64,000 bases of DNA from Stictocephala bisonia (taxonomy: Eukaryota > Arthropoda > Insecta > Hemiptera > Membracidae), in contig JAQJVL010000567.1 of NCBI GenBank assembly GCA_035578905.1, positions 480,354 through 544,353 on the forward strand. Reading direction: 5' to 3'. Made by a program: the position numbers and the translations under genes. The stretch's first letter is position 1; each line of letters opens with the position of its first letter. Below the pieces are notes generated by a model. That model saw only the letters and a list, made by a program, of their open reading frames with translations, was not told the DNA's origin and searched no databases. Shown here one piece after another: positions 23,501 to 36,100 of the stretch.

Positions 23501-26500
23501 TCTACTAAAACCCTACTGAAAAACCTAACTAGAGAAAACTAGTAAAAATTACTTACGTAGCTGTCCTGGAGGTTTTAACCCACAACGTGACCACAAACAA
23601 AGCGCGACATACGCACACACACTCACTAGCGACAAGGAAAATTGCCGATCCGGAAAACAAGACTCCGAACGGTTAAAATCGCCGTGAAGAACAAACGTGG
23701 TCACTCGCCAAAAGATTACTTAAAACTGCTCGAACGCCCGCAAACCTTCCACCAACGGACTTACCCCCTCCTTACTCTAGAAGCTAAATCAACCAATAAG
23801 AACCCTCTAAACCAGGACAACCGAACAGGTAAGACTCACCAAACATGTTGACTTCAGAAAACATGTCGCATGAAATTGACAGGAAATTAACAACGTGAAT
23901 ATACTGGTTATTTAGCTAATTTAAATGGGAAAAAAACTACTTTTTTATTTGAAAGGGGAAGATTCTGAATTTTTCTCAAAACTTGGAGAATTTATATTGA
24001 AAGCTTTTGGTAAAAGAACCAAACACCTAAATCTCTCAGTTCTTACAATATTTAACATTTTCTAGACACAATTCTCTAAAATCATTATAATGAGACAATT
24101 AACAATTGTTACACATTAGACAAAAATAGTATTTTAAGTCTAAAGGATTGCTCATACAGGAGAACATTAAACAATGTCTTTTTAGTTTTAAGTTTGTGGA
24201 CCAACCATCAACTTCAGGTACACAAAATCATTCTTGGATTGATGTCATAGTGAATGACCAAGGTCCTAGTCACACAATACCTATTTATGATGCATGTTAT
24301 GGACCAAACCTATCAGCCAAATTTACTGTAAATTCAACACCAATTGAATATTTTGAATTTTTTTTAATGACAATATAATTAGCCATATTGTTGAAGAAAC
24401 AAACGTGAATGCCAATAAAAAGATTCAGCAACACACAATCCAGGCTGTCAAGATGGAATAACATTACATCACCAGATTTCAAAGCCTTTCTTGCCGTTAT
24501 AATAAACATGGGCCTAATTCCAGTACTTTTATTAAGGAATACTTAAGTACAAAATTAGAATCACAAAATTATTCCTTTTTTCAGCAATTTTTTTCCAAAA
24601 ATGAGTTCCTAAATATTTTTTGGCAACTCCATTTTACACACAATCAAGTACAGGGCTACGCTAGAAAAAAAGCTGTCTAATACAACCATATTAGTAAAAT
24701 GAGTAAGTTATTTTATACGCTGAGTAGAAGTGTTGCTGTTGATGAAAGCACTATATCCTTCAAAGGAAAAGTAAGTTTCAGGATATACAATCATCAAAAA
24801 CCAACAAAGTTTGGTATGAAGCTCTTTGTTATATCGAACTGTGCAAATGGTTATATATTTGACTTCATTCCATACTTCGGGAAACAAGAAATTATAACAA
24901 ATTCCAAGCTTCTGAAAACTACACAGATAGTCAAAGCCCCTTATCAGTTATTTTGAAGGATCCTAGCAAATCTGTGACTGTCTTACACGTGTACATGGAT
25001 CACTACTACACTAGTCCTAGGAGCTAACACTGCTGGGATTAGGATGTTTCCTCACGGGCACTGTTATGCCAACAAGAGTAGGAATACCTCCTAACCTAAA
25101 AATGAAAATGAAATAATTTAAGAAGAGGGATGTCTTTGCCCAAAGAAAAGATAATATATTGATAGTTTCATGGCGAGATAAAAGAATTGTACACATGCTA
25201 ACTTAAAACAATAAAGGTAGTAGGTCTGATATGACTAATGTCCAAACTAAGTGGCCCAATAGACAACAAACAGCCAAACCAAATGTGGTTGTAGACTACA
25301 CAAAACCATGGGAGCAGTAGATCGAAGCGACTATTTCATATCTTGGTACCAGTTTATGAGAAGAACATGCAAGTGGTACAGGAAAACATTCTTTTGGCTG
25401 TTTAAGGTAGGAATTGTAAATTTGTACATATTGTACAAGGAAACTCAAAATAAAAATCTACAGAAACCAATGACACACAAACAGTTCAGGAAGAGCTTGG
25501 TGAGGGACCTTGTAGCTTGCAAAGTAGCACAACCCACTCCAAGATGTGGACAACACGGTCGAGCCTGCCAAACAGCCACGTCCTCCTATGAACGTCTGAA
25601 CAAGAAACTGCACTTCATTTAGAAGAGACCGAAAGGGACTGCTAGATCTGTAGTGTGTTCTAAGGAAGGCACACACAGTAAAGGTACTGTGTATTCATGT
25701 AAGACCTGTACAGATCACCCAGCCCTACATCCTGAAATTTGCTTCGAAGCATATTCCACAATGGATGATTATTCATAATATGTATGTAAGTCTTAGTAAT
25801 CCATATAGAATGAAATACAAACTTTCTTTTCAATTTGCATATACTACCTGTTTGATTTCATATGATTTTCTATTAAAATTTACTGTAGATATTTATTTCT
25901 GAAATTGCCCCAAAAACACATGTCATTTGTATTGATTTTATTCATAAAATATATATGTCTAAGTAATCCATATAGAATGTAATAAACACTTTGTTTTCAT
26001 TTTGCAAATATTACCAGTTTGGTTTCATATAATTTTCTATTCAAATTTACTGTAAATATTTATTTCTAAAATTATCATAAAAACATGTCATTTATATAAA
26101 ATTTGCATAAATTATTAAAAAAAACAAAGAAGAAGTTTTGAATTATTTGTTTTTCTTATTCTTATAACCTGTTTATTACTTTTTTAAAATGGCTTTGAGT
26201 AAATAAGAAAAAATTTCATTTCATAATTTGACTCTGTGGCAACATCATCAAAAATGGATTGGTTTTGCTAACATGAGAAACTTTTTGATCCGTGAAATTA
26301 TTTGAATAATTAAGTGATTTTAAATCCACAAGACATACTTGAACAATTTTGGAGGTCAATAACTCCAAGACATAAAAAATTTGAAAGACAGTAGGTAAGG
26401 TATTTCGTTAATCTTATAGTTAACACACTCATTTGCACACTATATTCGCCCATATTTTGACAATAAGCATCTTAACAAATAATAAATAAAGGTTGTTGCA

Positions 26501-27133
26501 GGAAATTTATTAGAACTTATTCTTATAAAACTAAAATTTTGAAATATTTAAAACTTACAGAAAACATTCCTGATCAACCACATATTGAAATTGAAATGTG
26601 ATAAATGAACAAATTTTTGAGTAATTAACGTGCAAACTGATGGACAGTGAAAACTAGTCAAAATTGAGGCACTTTTTTGTTCCAACTAGGATACAAATTA
26701 TCAAAATTTATTATAAAGTTGTAAAATTAAATGAGGAAAACAATAGTGTGATTGGATTTTTCGAAGGCCTCTTAGTAAACAACTTTCAACGCAGACAGTA
26801 GGCATACAATTATTTATTCTATAATTATTTGATGGCACAATCATTTCCAGAGATGGAAAAGATAATGTAGAAACAGAAACTGTTCAAAATTAATTTACAC
26901 TTTCATGTAAATTGGCAAGTGTACAGTTTAAATAAAGTTTTACTAGCAAATGGTTCAGCCCATATTTTTAAAGCCTTGTTTAAAAAGCATTACCACTACT
27001 ACCAAAGGCCTGTGTGTGAACTTTATCCAACGAGTGAAGTACTGACTGTCAGCTCAGTTGAGGGTGGGAACCTTGGAGCTAAGACTTAACATTCTGAGCT
27101 TTAACCACTAAGCTGCAATTAAAAATTTTTATT

Positions 27134-27191
<58 letters not shown>

Positions 27192-30100
27192 AATATATAT
27201 AGAACACCAACATTTATCTCATTTAATTTATGATTTTAATCTTTGTAGTTTTTAGGGTCCAGTAATCCTAACAGATACTTTTGGCTGAACAAATGGCATG
27301 AAGAAGTGTTTCTTGGAATCCATGGACTTCTGGAACTTCATTACTTGAGCTGTAAAGGTTAGCAATGTACAGTAGATCCTGTGTACATCCTGAATTATAG
27401 GGTTTAAATTTGACCTGCATTGTAAAAAACTACATAGTTATTATAGAGTGCATTACACAATGATGCGTACTTACAATTTACGTATTATTTTTATTTGATT
27501 GCAGTTATATTTTCAATTTGAGAATGTTGGACCGTTATTAAATATATTCTATATCTTATTTTATGTGAAACTTATTCATTTACTTTTAATAAACCTATGC
27601 ACTTTGTTAATTTAATAGGCTTTGTGTTTCCTCAAAAGAGACAAAGCTTTCCGACTGTAAAAAGTCTGATTATACTCAAAGAGACAATACAATAGACATT
27701 TATTCAAAAAGAGAAATATATTAGTACATAAAAAGAGTTAAACTGAGACTAAAAAATGGCTAGACATCAAATATACATTCAACTCATTTCTAACAATTCT
27801 AATTCATACCAAAATAAAACAATAACAAAAAACATATGTTTTGTTAAAATAATAGTTTTACTGAAAAATATTAGAGTCAACCAGCTGTTATTAATTTTAT
27901 AAAAAAATTTTCTCTAATATTATGCTGTTTGATTTCTTACACCGACTATCATTATAGATGTTTTATTTATTGATTTGTAGTAAAATAATTCATATCACTC
28001 TTTTAATATCATGTTAAGAATATAACTACACCTTAGCAAATCTGCCTACGTACATACTTCTCGCCCAAGAAGGCACATTTTCCGTAGAACCACCATTACG
28101 CACATCCTAACAAATATAATTCATCCAGTTTTAACTGGAGTTTGTTTGATGGGACAAAACATACATTTAATTTGTTAGATTTTTAGCTGGAATCATTTGT
28201 ATTAAAATACCTTGTAGTTAAAATTTGACAAAATTATTTGTAAAAGATTCTTCGGAGTATTTAGTGGTAATGTTTTTTAAATCAAGGCTTTAAAAATATG
28301 GGCTGAACCATATGCAAGTGACATTTTATTTTAACTTTACTTGCCAATTTACTTGGTCCGCAGGTCTGTGTGTGAACTTTATTCAACGAGTGAAGTACTG
28401 ACCGTCAGCTCAGTTGAAGGTTGGAACCTTGGACCTAAGATTTTATATTCTGAGCTTTAACCACTAAGTTGCCACGCTGACATTAAAACCTTATAGAAAT
28501 ATTTTATTTTATTTTATATCTCCTTAAGGGTTAATCACATTAATTAAAAATTGACTCTTACTGAATTATATCAAAATAATTTTTAATTTTGTAGATTCAT
28601 CCTTTTCTGAATCATTTTATGGCCTGCAAAGAATTAGTGAGAAACAGCAAGGCCATCTCACAGCTAGTGCTAAATGTTGGTCGTTGTTTTGCCTTGTTGG
28701 TTTGCCATATATAGTTCGGAAGGCTGACCAGTTTGTTACCAAACTTCATAACCCAAAGGTATGTTTTTAAGTTTGTTTTAGTCTTTATCAGTATACAATA
28801 GACACTGTACATTACTTTCATTAGTTATTCACTGACATATGTTAAGTAAAAATTTTCAGTATTTGGGTTAGTCTTATTATAAGTTCACTTATTATAAAAT
28901 ATAAACCCACAGTCAACAAACTTTGTACATTTACTAAGTGTGTCTTTACACCATCTTCATGAAAACGAATCAAAATACGTCTATTTACAAGCTTTAACAA
29001 TTTTAAACATTTGAAATATAAAAAAGAAACAAAACATCTTTTTGTAGTGTATGTTGGATTTTGAGTAACATGACTTTATTTGAAATTAAATCAAGAATAC
29101 AACTGTAATACAACAAGTTTTAAGAATTATAAATTAGCAAAACGTATGTACAAAATACAACCAACCAAGAAAAATTAATAATGCACTAAAAAAAAAACTT
29201 AAATAAATTATTTCGATTTAATAACTTAATAATTAAGATAAACAAGGTAATAAACTAATTTAAAACTCTACTCAATCAAATTAAATATCTAAGTAGAGTT
29301 TGATTTATCCTTATTAATATTTAAATTTATAGTTATATTAATTAATTATTATCTTTGTTTAACCCTTTGGATCCCAGGACCAAAAAATATTTTTTTTGCA
29401 AAAAATCCCAGACCAGTTTTTCAAAAACTGTGCGAAGAATCCCAGGCCAAAAATGACAAAAATACAAGCATTTGGGAAAATATTCATAAATCCTCTATTA
29501 CACATGCTATATTGAAGTTTTTTATACTAAAATGTTTTTTATAATATTATCTAGCCAAAACAATGTACAAAAGCCATTACATGTTGACTTTTTTTGTATA
29601 TGTATGTAAATAAAAAAAAAAAAATAATTTTTTTCAAAAATTTTTAAAAGTTATCATCATTTTATGGGCAGAAGAAAAAAAAATTATCCGTGGGCAGTAC
29701 TTTTATTTTGTTCCAAATATATTTTTGTATACTGTAACAAAATTTGATACTGATATGTATCATACAAGCTGAAAAAAAAAAGTTTTACTGTAATAAGTAC
29801 AAGCTACAATTTGTAAAAACCGGAGCACTACTACGTCCACTGTCATCAGGATAATACGTGGAGTCTTCATCACTGTCGTCGTCAAATATAGCTGATGAAT
29901 CAGAAAATAGTTCCTCATTAGATAGATCGTAATTTAGCTGCCTATCAACTTCACTTTGTCAATCGGCGATGTTTTCACGATCCATTTCGACAAAACACCA
30001 GCTTACTAAGTGAAATAAAACTATAAACTTATCCATTTACACTAAAAATTAGAAAAACAACGCATAATAACACAAACAAACTCTATCCATTACACTAAAC

Positions 30101-33100
30101 ACAAAGTAAACAACGTAACAGAACCATACAGTAGCGATTTAGAAGTAAACAGTGACCGCAACAATCGCGCGCCAAAAGTCAGCTGAGCGCCTCGTGTTTG
30201 CTCAGTGGAGAATAAAATCAAGACACATACGGTTCGTAGTTTTCTTGTGAAATTAGTATATTTGACTTCAACGTATACTCTAATACCAATACTAGTCGAA
30301 ATCCGCGGGAAAAAAACCCGCGGAAATTTAATATTTAAATTAACACGTGGCGACGATGAGATCGTCGCCTGGGATTTTTCGACAGTTTTTCGGCGACGAT
30401 GTCATCGTCGCCTGGGATTCTTAGTACACACTTCTGGCGACGATGTCATCGTCGCCTGGGATCCAAAGGGTTAAACTAGTTTTCAAGGAAGTATATTTTT
30501 AACTTTGTTTTAATGAAATGCTATTAAATTTTATCAAAATTGAAAATAATCAAATCAAAAATAATAATGCCTCAAATGTGTATCTTTATGTTATCTGGGA
30601 CCTTTTTTATTCCCATTTGATGTAGGTTTCTTTTCGATGTCACTACTTTTTGTAACATTAATCACATAATTTGCTAGTCGTTTTCTTACTAACTTTTGTT
30701 GATTGTGTTATCCACATTTGTAAAAGGATTTAGTTTGAAATCATTGGGGTTTCAAGCTCATATGCCATACATGATCTCTTATTCAAAATATGATATTCAT
30801 CTAGTTGTAAGTTATACAAGTTTAATCTCTCTGCATTTATTCATGAAAGATTTTCTGCCACACATACTACGAAATCCCACAATCATATCAGTTTGATTGT
30901 TGAGAACCTTTAACGTTGGTGAAAATTGTTCGCTACCATTATTTTTAATATAGTGATGAAGTTTTTTGAGATAAGTTCATAATTTTGTGTGTTGTATTTT
31001 TAACTATAATTGGACCGGACAGAAAACAACCTGCGTCTTATATTTAGCGCATATAGGGGTCTCAGCAGTAGAAGGGAAACAGTACACCACTCTGTCACCT
31101 GTGGTATTACTGCAGCAAATGGCAATGTCCCACTACTTCGCTACAATACACAGAAAAGCGTATCTGTCAAAAATTGCACATCCAATAATATGTAAATAAA
31201 ACATTATCCCTAGAGCTGGCATGAAACGAATTTTCGTCACCAAAACAGACATGTCGTTTTTATTAACATTTCGGCAATAAACTTCATAAAATGACTTTTA
31301 ATCATTATATTATGAAAGAGCATCACTTATAGTACTAATTTATAATTTTTATTAATTTTTAAATTTTCTTTACTAAACAAATAAAAAATCTTTATCAATG
31401 GTCGGCAACAAGCTGTCGCGAACGTATTACCACTTAGCCATTGTGGCATTGCACAATGTCAACAATGGCTAGGTTTGTTTGTTTTGTTAATACATATGTA
31501 AATAAGGTGGTATTTCAAATTTATTATTTTATTTTAGTTTTAGCTACCATTCTTACACAAATATTTATTTTATCACATCAAGTTGATTTATAATGATGGA
31601 GTGTAAATCTTAACAGACATGCGCACTTTGACAGAAAAGTAAAACTGCACACTTATAATTTCAGGTCATATAAAAAAGAAAATTATAGGTAATTGTTATG
31701 AAAACTATATATTTTTGTTATCAGAATAACATTGTGAACAAACTATACATTTACGCTTTTATCACATAATGTACCAGTTAACAGTTAGACAAAGGAATTT
31801 TTTTTCAAATTAATTTCAATATATAAACACGTTTGTTACATGTGACCTAAAAAAATTATGTCTATGGAAAACTAAAATCAATCATATTACATTGTATCCC
31901 AGGTATTTGTGAATAAAATAAAATATAAATTTGAACCATTAGTTATGAAATGGGATAAGTTACAAAATCCTCTGCAAATAAGCCAAATAGAGGCTGCCAG
32001 CACAGAAGTGCACATTGCCAGCTCTAGGGTTAACATAAGTAGTGACAAATATTATTTCAATTTGAAGGTAGTTAACTGGACATTTATAAGTATTTCAAAT
32101 ATAATATAATAAAAAGACAATAATATAGCAAATTAAATTATAATACCTGAATATAACTTAAAAATGACAAAAAACCCTTTTACATCAGCTGATTCCTCAC
32201 TACTATCACAGCTCCTTTTGTCCCTTATGGGCGGGACTGAATAGCCATTTTGTGGCCTACTGTCTGTACTCAAGTATTCATGACGATGAAATGGTAAACT
32301 GGTGGTGTTAAAATGTTGGTCCAGTCGTGGGAGAAGAGCAATTTTCTCTCTGTTTCACTCACACGGTTAACTTTATTACTCTCACACTAGTGCTTTCATT
32401 AGGTTGCAATCTAAGTGGCCGAACTGTTGTTCAAACATTAAAAAAATCCAAGAAATTCAAAACTTGCTTTCCTGAAGTTGGACGGAGTCTTAGCCAGCTT
32501 ATAAATAATAAAAATTAAAAACTAACCATTAGTCATTAAATATAAAATTAAAGATAAGTGAGAAATTTGTATAAGAAAACTTGAATATAATTCACCAAAT
32601 ACCTGTCTTTTACAATAAATTCCTCAAGCCAAGCATCCAAGCTTTCTAAGTCATATATAATTCCCATGGTGCTGCTGGTTAATTGCTTGTACATAATAAC
32701 CAACTGAAATGATCATTGCTTGTTTTGAATACTGTCTCAGTTGACAAGATAAGATAAAATAACTTTGCGATTTTACTTCTCCACAGTATTTAAAATGTCA
32801 AACTAAAAACCGAAGATAGTTCAGTTGCTATTGGATTAAAATCACGTGATTACCTATAGAAAATAAATGGTATCTCTCAAAAGTTGTAGATTGTCATGAC
32901 ATAGTTTAAATTCCCTATGATGCATGGCATTGTACAGTTTATTATTTGTCATTAATGGTACATAATATGTATATCTAGGTTGAGCTTTGCCACAGAGGTT
33001 TACAAGCATGCTGGCAATCCATAGCATTAGTGCAGTATCTGCTCTATCTAACTGGACGGACAAATGCTCACTCTATATTGTTAACCACTGCCAACCTTTC

Positions 33101-36100
33101 ACTGCAGTATTGCCCAGAGGAGTTGAAAGCTCCTATTTCTTGGCGTCAAGTGATATCGTAAGTTGGTGCAAGTTCATACAATTTATTAGATTTTTTTTTT
33201 AAATTCGAGTAAGAAACTTAATTTAACTAAGTTACTATTTCTTTTGGATTTTTTTCATTTTGTGTTGGTATATCAAGTTTTATAGTATTCATAGGTAGCT
33301 TCTCAGATATATTCTTCTGGCCAGTCTTCGTGGAACTTACTCAAAAAAGAATCTGAATGGCATTTTTCTTCTTCTTTTTTTATTATAATTGCTGATAGGT
33401 ATGATACGCTGTGTAGTTTTTAAATCTTTTTGTAGGCCTGGTGTTACTTACTTACTTACTTACTGCAGTGGCCATAGGTACCTCAGATGGTACTTGGCCT
33501 CGCCTACACATTGCTTCCAGCCTTCTCTATCCTATGCCTGTTCCTCATTTCTGCCCAGCTTCCTCAAGTCCCATCGCACTTGGTCCCTCCATCTCAGTTA
33601 GGTCTGCCTGCAGGCCTTCTGGGTTCTTTAGTACACTGCTTATGGTAGTGCCATCTTCTCGTCTGAGAACATAACCTGCCCATCTAATACGTCTGCTTTT
33701 TACCTCAGCTGTTATATCTGGGTCTTTATATAGGTCTCTAATTTCAAAATTATGCCTGATTCCTCAGATTCTATCTTCTTGAGTTGGGCCATATATTTTC
33801 CTGAGAATTTTGTTCTCCAAAGTTATTAGCCGCTTTTCTGATGTTTTGCTCATTACCCAACACTGATCCATACAATAGTGTTGGTCTAATTATAGTTTTA
33901 TAGACTTAATTTAATGTTCTGGGATAACATCTTTGAGCTCAAAATTTTGTTACATGCATAGAAGCTTCTATTTGCGGTATTAAGTCTGTTAGTTATCTCA
34001 AGTTCTTCATTATTATCATTTGTTAATAGGACTCCTAGGTAGGTGAAGTTATTCACTTTTCGGAACACATGGTTATCTATTTGTAGAACTTCATTTACCT
34101 CTTCTTGGTTATCTTGTCTACCCCATTTCATATATTTTGTTTTTGAATAATTTATTTCAAGGCCAGCCTTTTTAGTTTCCTCAATCAATATCCTAACTAT
34201 ATCTTCTAAGTCTTCTTTTCTGTGTGCTAATATTGCAACATCATCTAGAAAGGCTAAAATATTTATTTTCTTTCCTATCTTAATCCCTACTTCTGAGCTT
34301 TTAACTTTCTGTAATGCTTCTTCTAATGCNNNNNNNNNNNNNNNNNNNNNNNNNNNNNNNNNNNNNNNNNNNNNNNNNNNNNNNNNNNNNNNNNNNNNNN
34401 NNNNNNNNNNNNNNNNNNNNNNNNNNNNNAAAACCCCAAAAAAAAATTGAAAAAAAAAATTTATAATTTCTTTAAAACTTATAAAACGATCAAAAGTTAT
34501 TTACAAGCTTTAACAATTTTAAACATTTGAAATATAAAAAAGAAACAAAACATCTTTTTGTAGTGTATGTTGGATTTTGAGTAACATGACTTTATTTGAA
34601 ATTAAATCAAGAATACAACTGTAATACAACAAGTTTTAAGAATTATAAATTAGCAAAACGTATGTACAAAATACAACCAACCAAGAAAAATTAATAATGC
34701 ACTAAAAAAAAAACTTAAATAAATTATTTCGATTTAATAACTTAATAATTAAGATAAACAAGGTAATAAACTAATTTAAAACTCTACTCAATCAAATTAA
34801 ATATCTAAGTAGAGTTTGATTTATCCTTATTAATATTTAAATTTATAGTTATATTAATTAATTATTATCTTTGTTTAACCCTTTGGATCCCAGGACCAAA
34901 AAATATTTTTTTTGCAAAAAATCCCAGACCAGTTTTTCAAAAACTGTGCGAAGAATCCCAGGCCAAAAATGACAAAAATACAAGCATTTGGGAAAATATT
35001 CATAAATCCTCTATTACACATGCTATATTGAAGTTTTTTATACTAAAATGTTTTTTATAATATTATCTAGCCAAAACAATGTACAAAAGCCATTACATGT
35101 TGACTTTTTTTGTATATGTATGTAAATAAAAAAAAAAAAATAATTTTTTTCAAAAATTTTTAAAAGTTATCATCATTTTATGGGCAGAAGAAAAAAAAAT
35201 TATCCGTGGGCAGTACTTTTATTTTGTTCCAAATATATTTTTGTATACTGTAACAAAATTTGATACTGATATGTATCATACAAGCTGAAAAAAAAAAGTT
35301 TTACTGTAATAAGTACAAGCTACAATTTGTAAAAACCGGAGCACTACTACGTCCACTGTCATCAGGATAATACGTGGAGTCTTCATCACTGTCGTCGTCA
35401 AATATAGCTGATGAATCAGAAAATAGTTCCTCATTAGATAGATCGTAATTTAGCTGCCTATCAACTTCACTTTGTCAATCGGCGATGTTTTCACGATCCA
35501 TTTCGACAAAACACCAGCTTACTAAGTGAAATAAAACTATAAACTTATCCATTTACACTAAAAATTAGAAAAACAACGCATAATAACACAAACAAACTCT
35601 ATCCATTACACTAAACACAAAGTAAACAACGTAACAGAACCATACAGTAGCGATTTAGAAGTAAACAGTGACCGCAACAATCGCGCGCCAAAAGTCAGCT
35701 GAGCGCCTCGTGTTTGCTCAGTGGAGAATAAAATCAAGACACATACGGTTCGTAGTTTTCTTGTGAAATTAGTATATTTGACTTCAACGTATACTCTAAT
35801 ACCAATACTAGTCGAAATCCGCGGGAAAAAAACCCGCGGAAATTTAATATTTAAATTAACACGTGGCGACGATGAGATCGTCGCCTGGGATTTTTCGACA
35901 GTTTTTCGGCGACGATGTCATCGTCGCCTGGGATTCTTAGTACACACTTCTGGCGACGATGTCATCGTCGCCTGGGATCCAAAGGGTTAAATTAGTTTTC
36001 AAGGAAGTATATTTTTAACTGTGTTTAATGAAATGCCATTTAAATATTATCAAAATTGAAAATAATCAATTGAAAAATAATAATGTCTCAAATTTGTGTC

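Larger units (their letters stand above)
15195..24113 (-). mobile_element. Gypsy-type LTR retrotransposon, nearly intact
   Basis: The element is 8.9 kb and lies antisense to PEX12 within intron 1. It has two near-identical LTRs, 4 bp target duplications, an uninterrupted gag and an uninterrupted pol in the -1 frame. The pol order is protease, reverse transcriptase, RNase H, integrase, which defines Gypsy/Ty3. A polypurine tract abuts the 3' LTR. No envelope ORF is visible in the 1.5 kb between pol and the 3' LTR. The primer binding site next to the 5' LTR was not matched to a tRNA. Intact frames and LTR similarity suggest a young copy. Confidence 0.95.
26907..28352. repeat. Pair of long inverted repeats (about 92 bp arms)
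   Basis: The sequence at 26907-26998 (GTAAATTGGCAAGT ... ATGGTTCAGCCCATATTTTT ... CATTACCACT) is inverted at 28263-28352 with good conservation. They could be terminal inverted repeats of a 1.45 kb DNA element or two opposed insertions of one repeat. Each arm is directly followed by a SINE-like head in the same orientation, which does not fit a simple transposon. Confidence 0.65.
28982..34329. repeat. Long duplicate block A (left of scaffold gap)
   Basis: This 5.35 kb aligns with 34498-39834 almost end to end. It carries the piggyBac-like element, PEX12 exon 4 and the 3' end of an RTE-type LINE in the same order. The offset drifts only from 5516 to 5505 bases. Differences are scattered substitutions and small indels, such as 14 extra bases near 33493 in this copy. 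It stops at the N gap. Two haplotypes assembled in series is the simplest explanation; a true tandem duplication remains possible. Confidence 0.93.

Noticed and set aside
30205..30474. 89-codon + strand frame in the piggyBac-like element
   Set aside because: It runs through the palindrome triplet and terminal repeat, opposite to the transposase remnant, so it is a by-product of the repeat structure.
30696..30896. 66-codon frame identical in both duplicate blocks, with a GTAAGT donor-like site
   Set aside because: Identity is expected from near-identical blocks, no acceptor gives a usable phase, and no domain is recognised.
31909..32109. 66-codon frame starting VNKIKYKFEPLVMKWDK as a PEX12 exon
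   Set aside because: It does not resemble PEX12, its only splice-like donors are out of phase, and the second copy has a frame-breaking 7-base insertion.
33440..33470. TTAC repeats as a telomere-like or regulatory array
   Set aside because: They are the 3' tail of the RTE-type LINE and occur at the same place in both duplicate blocks.
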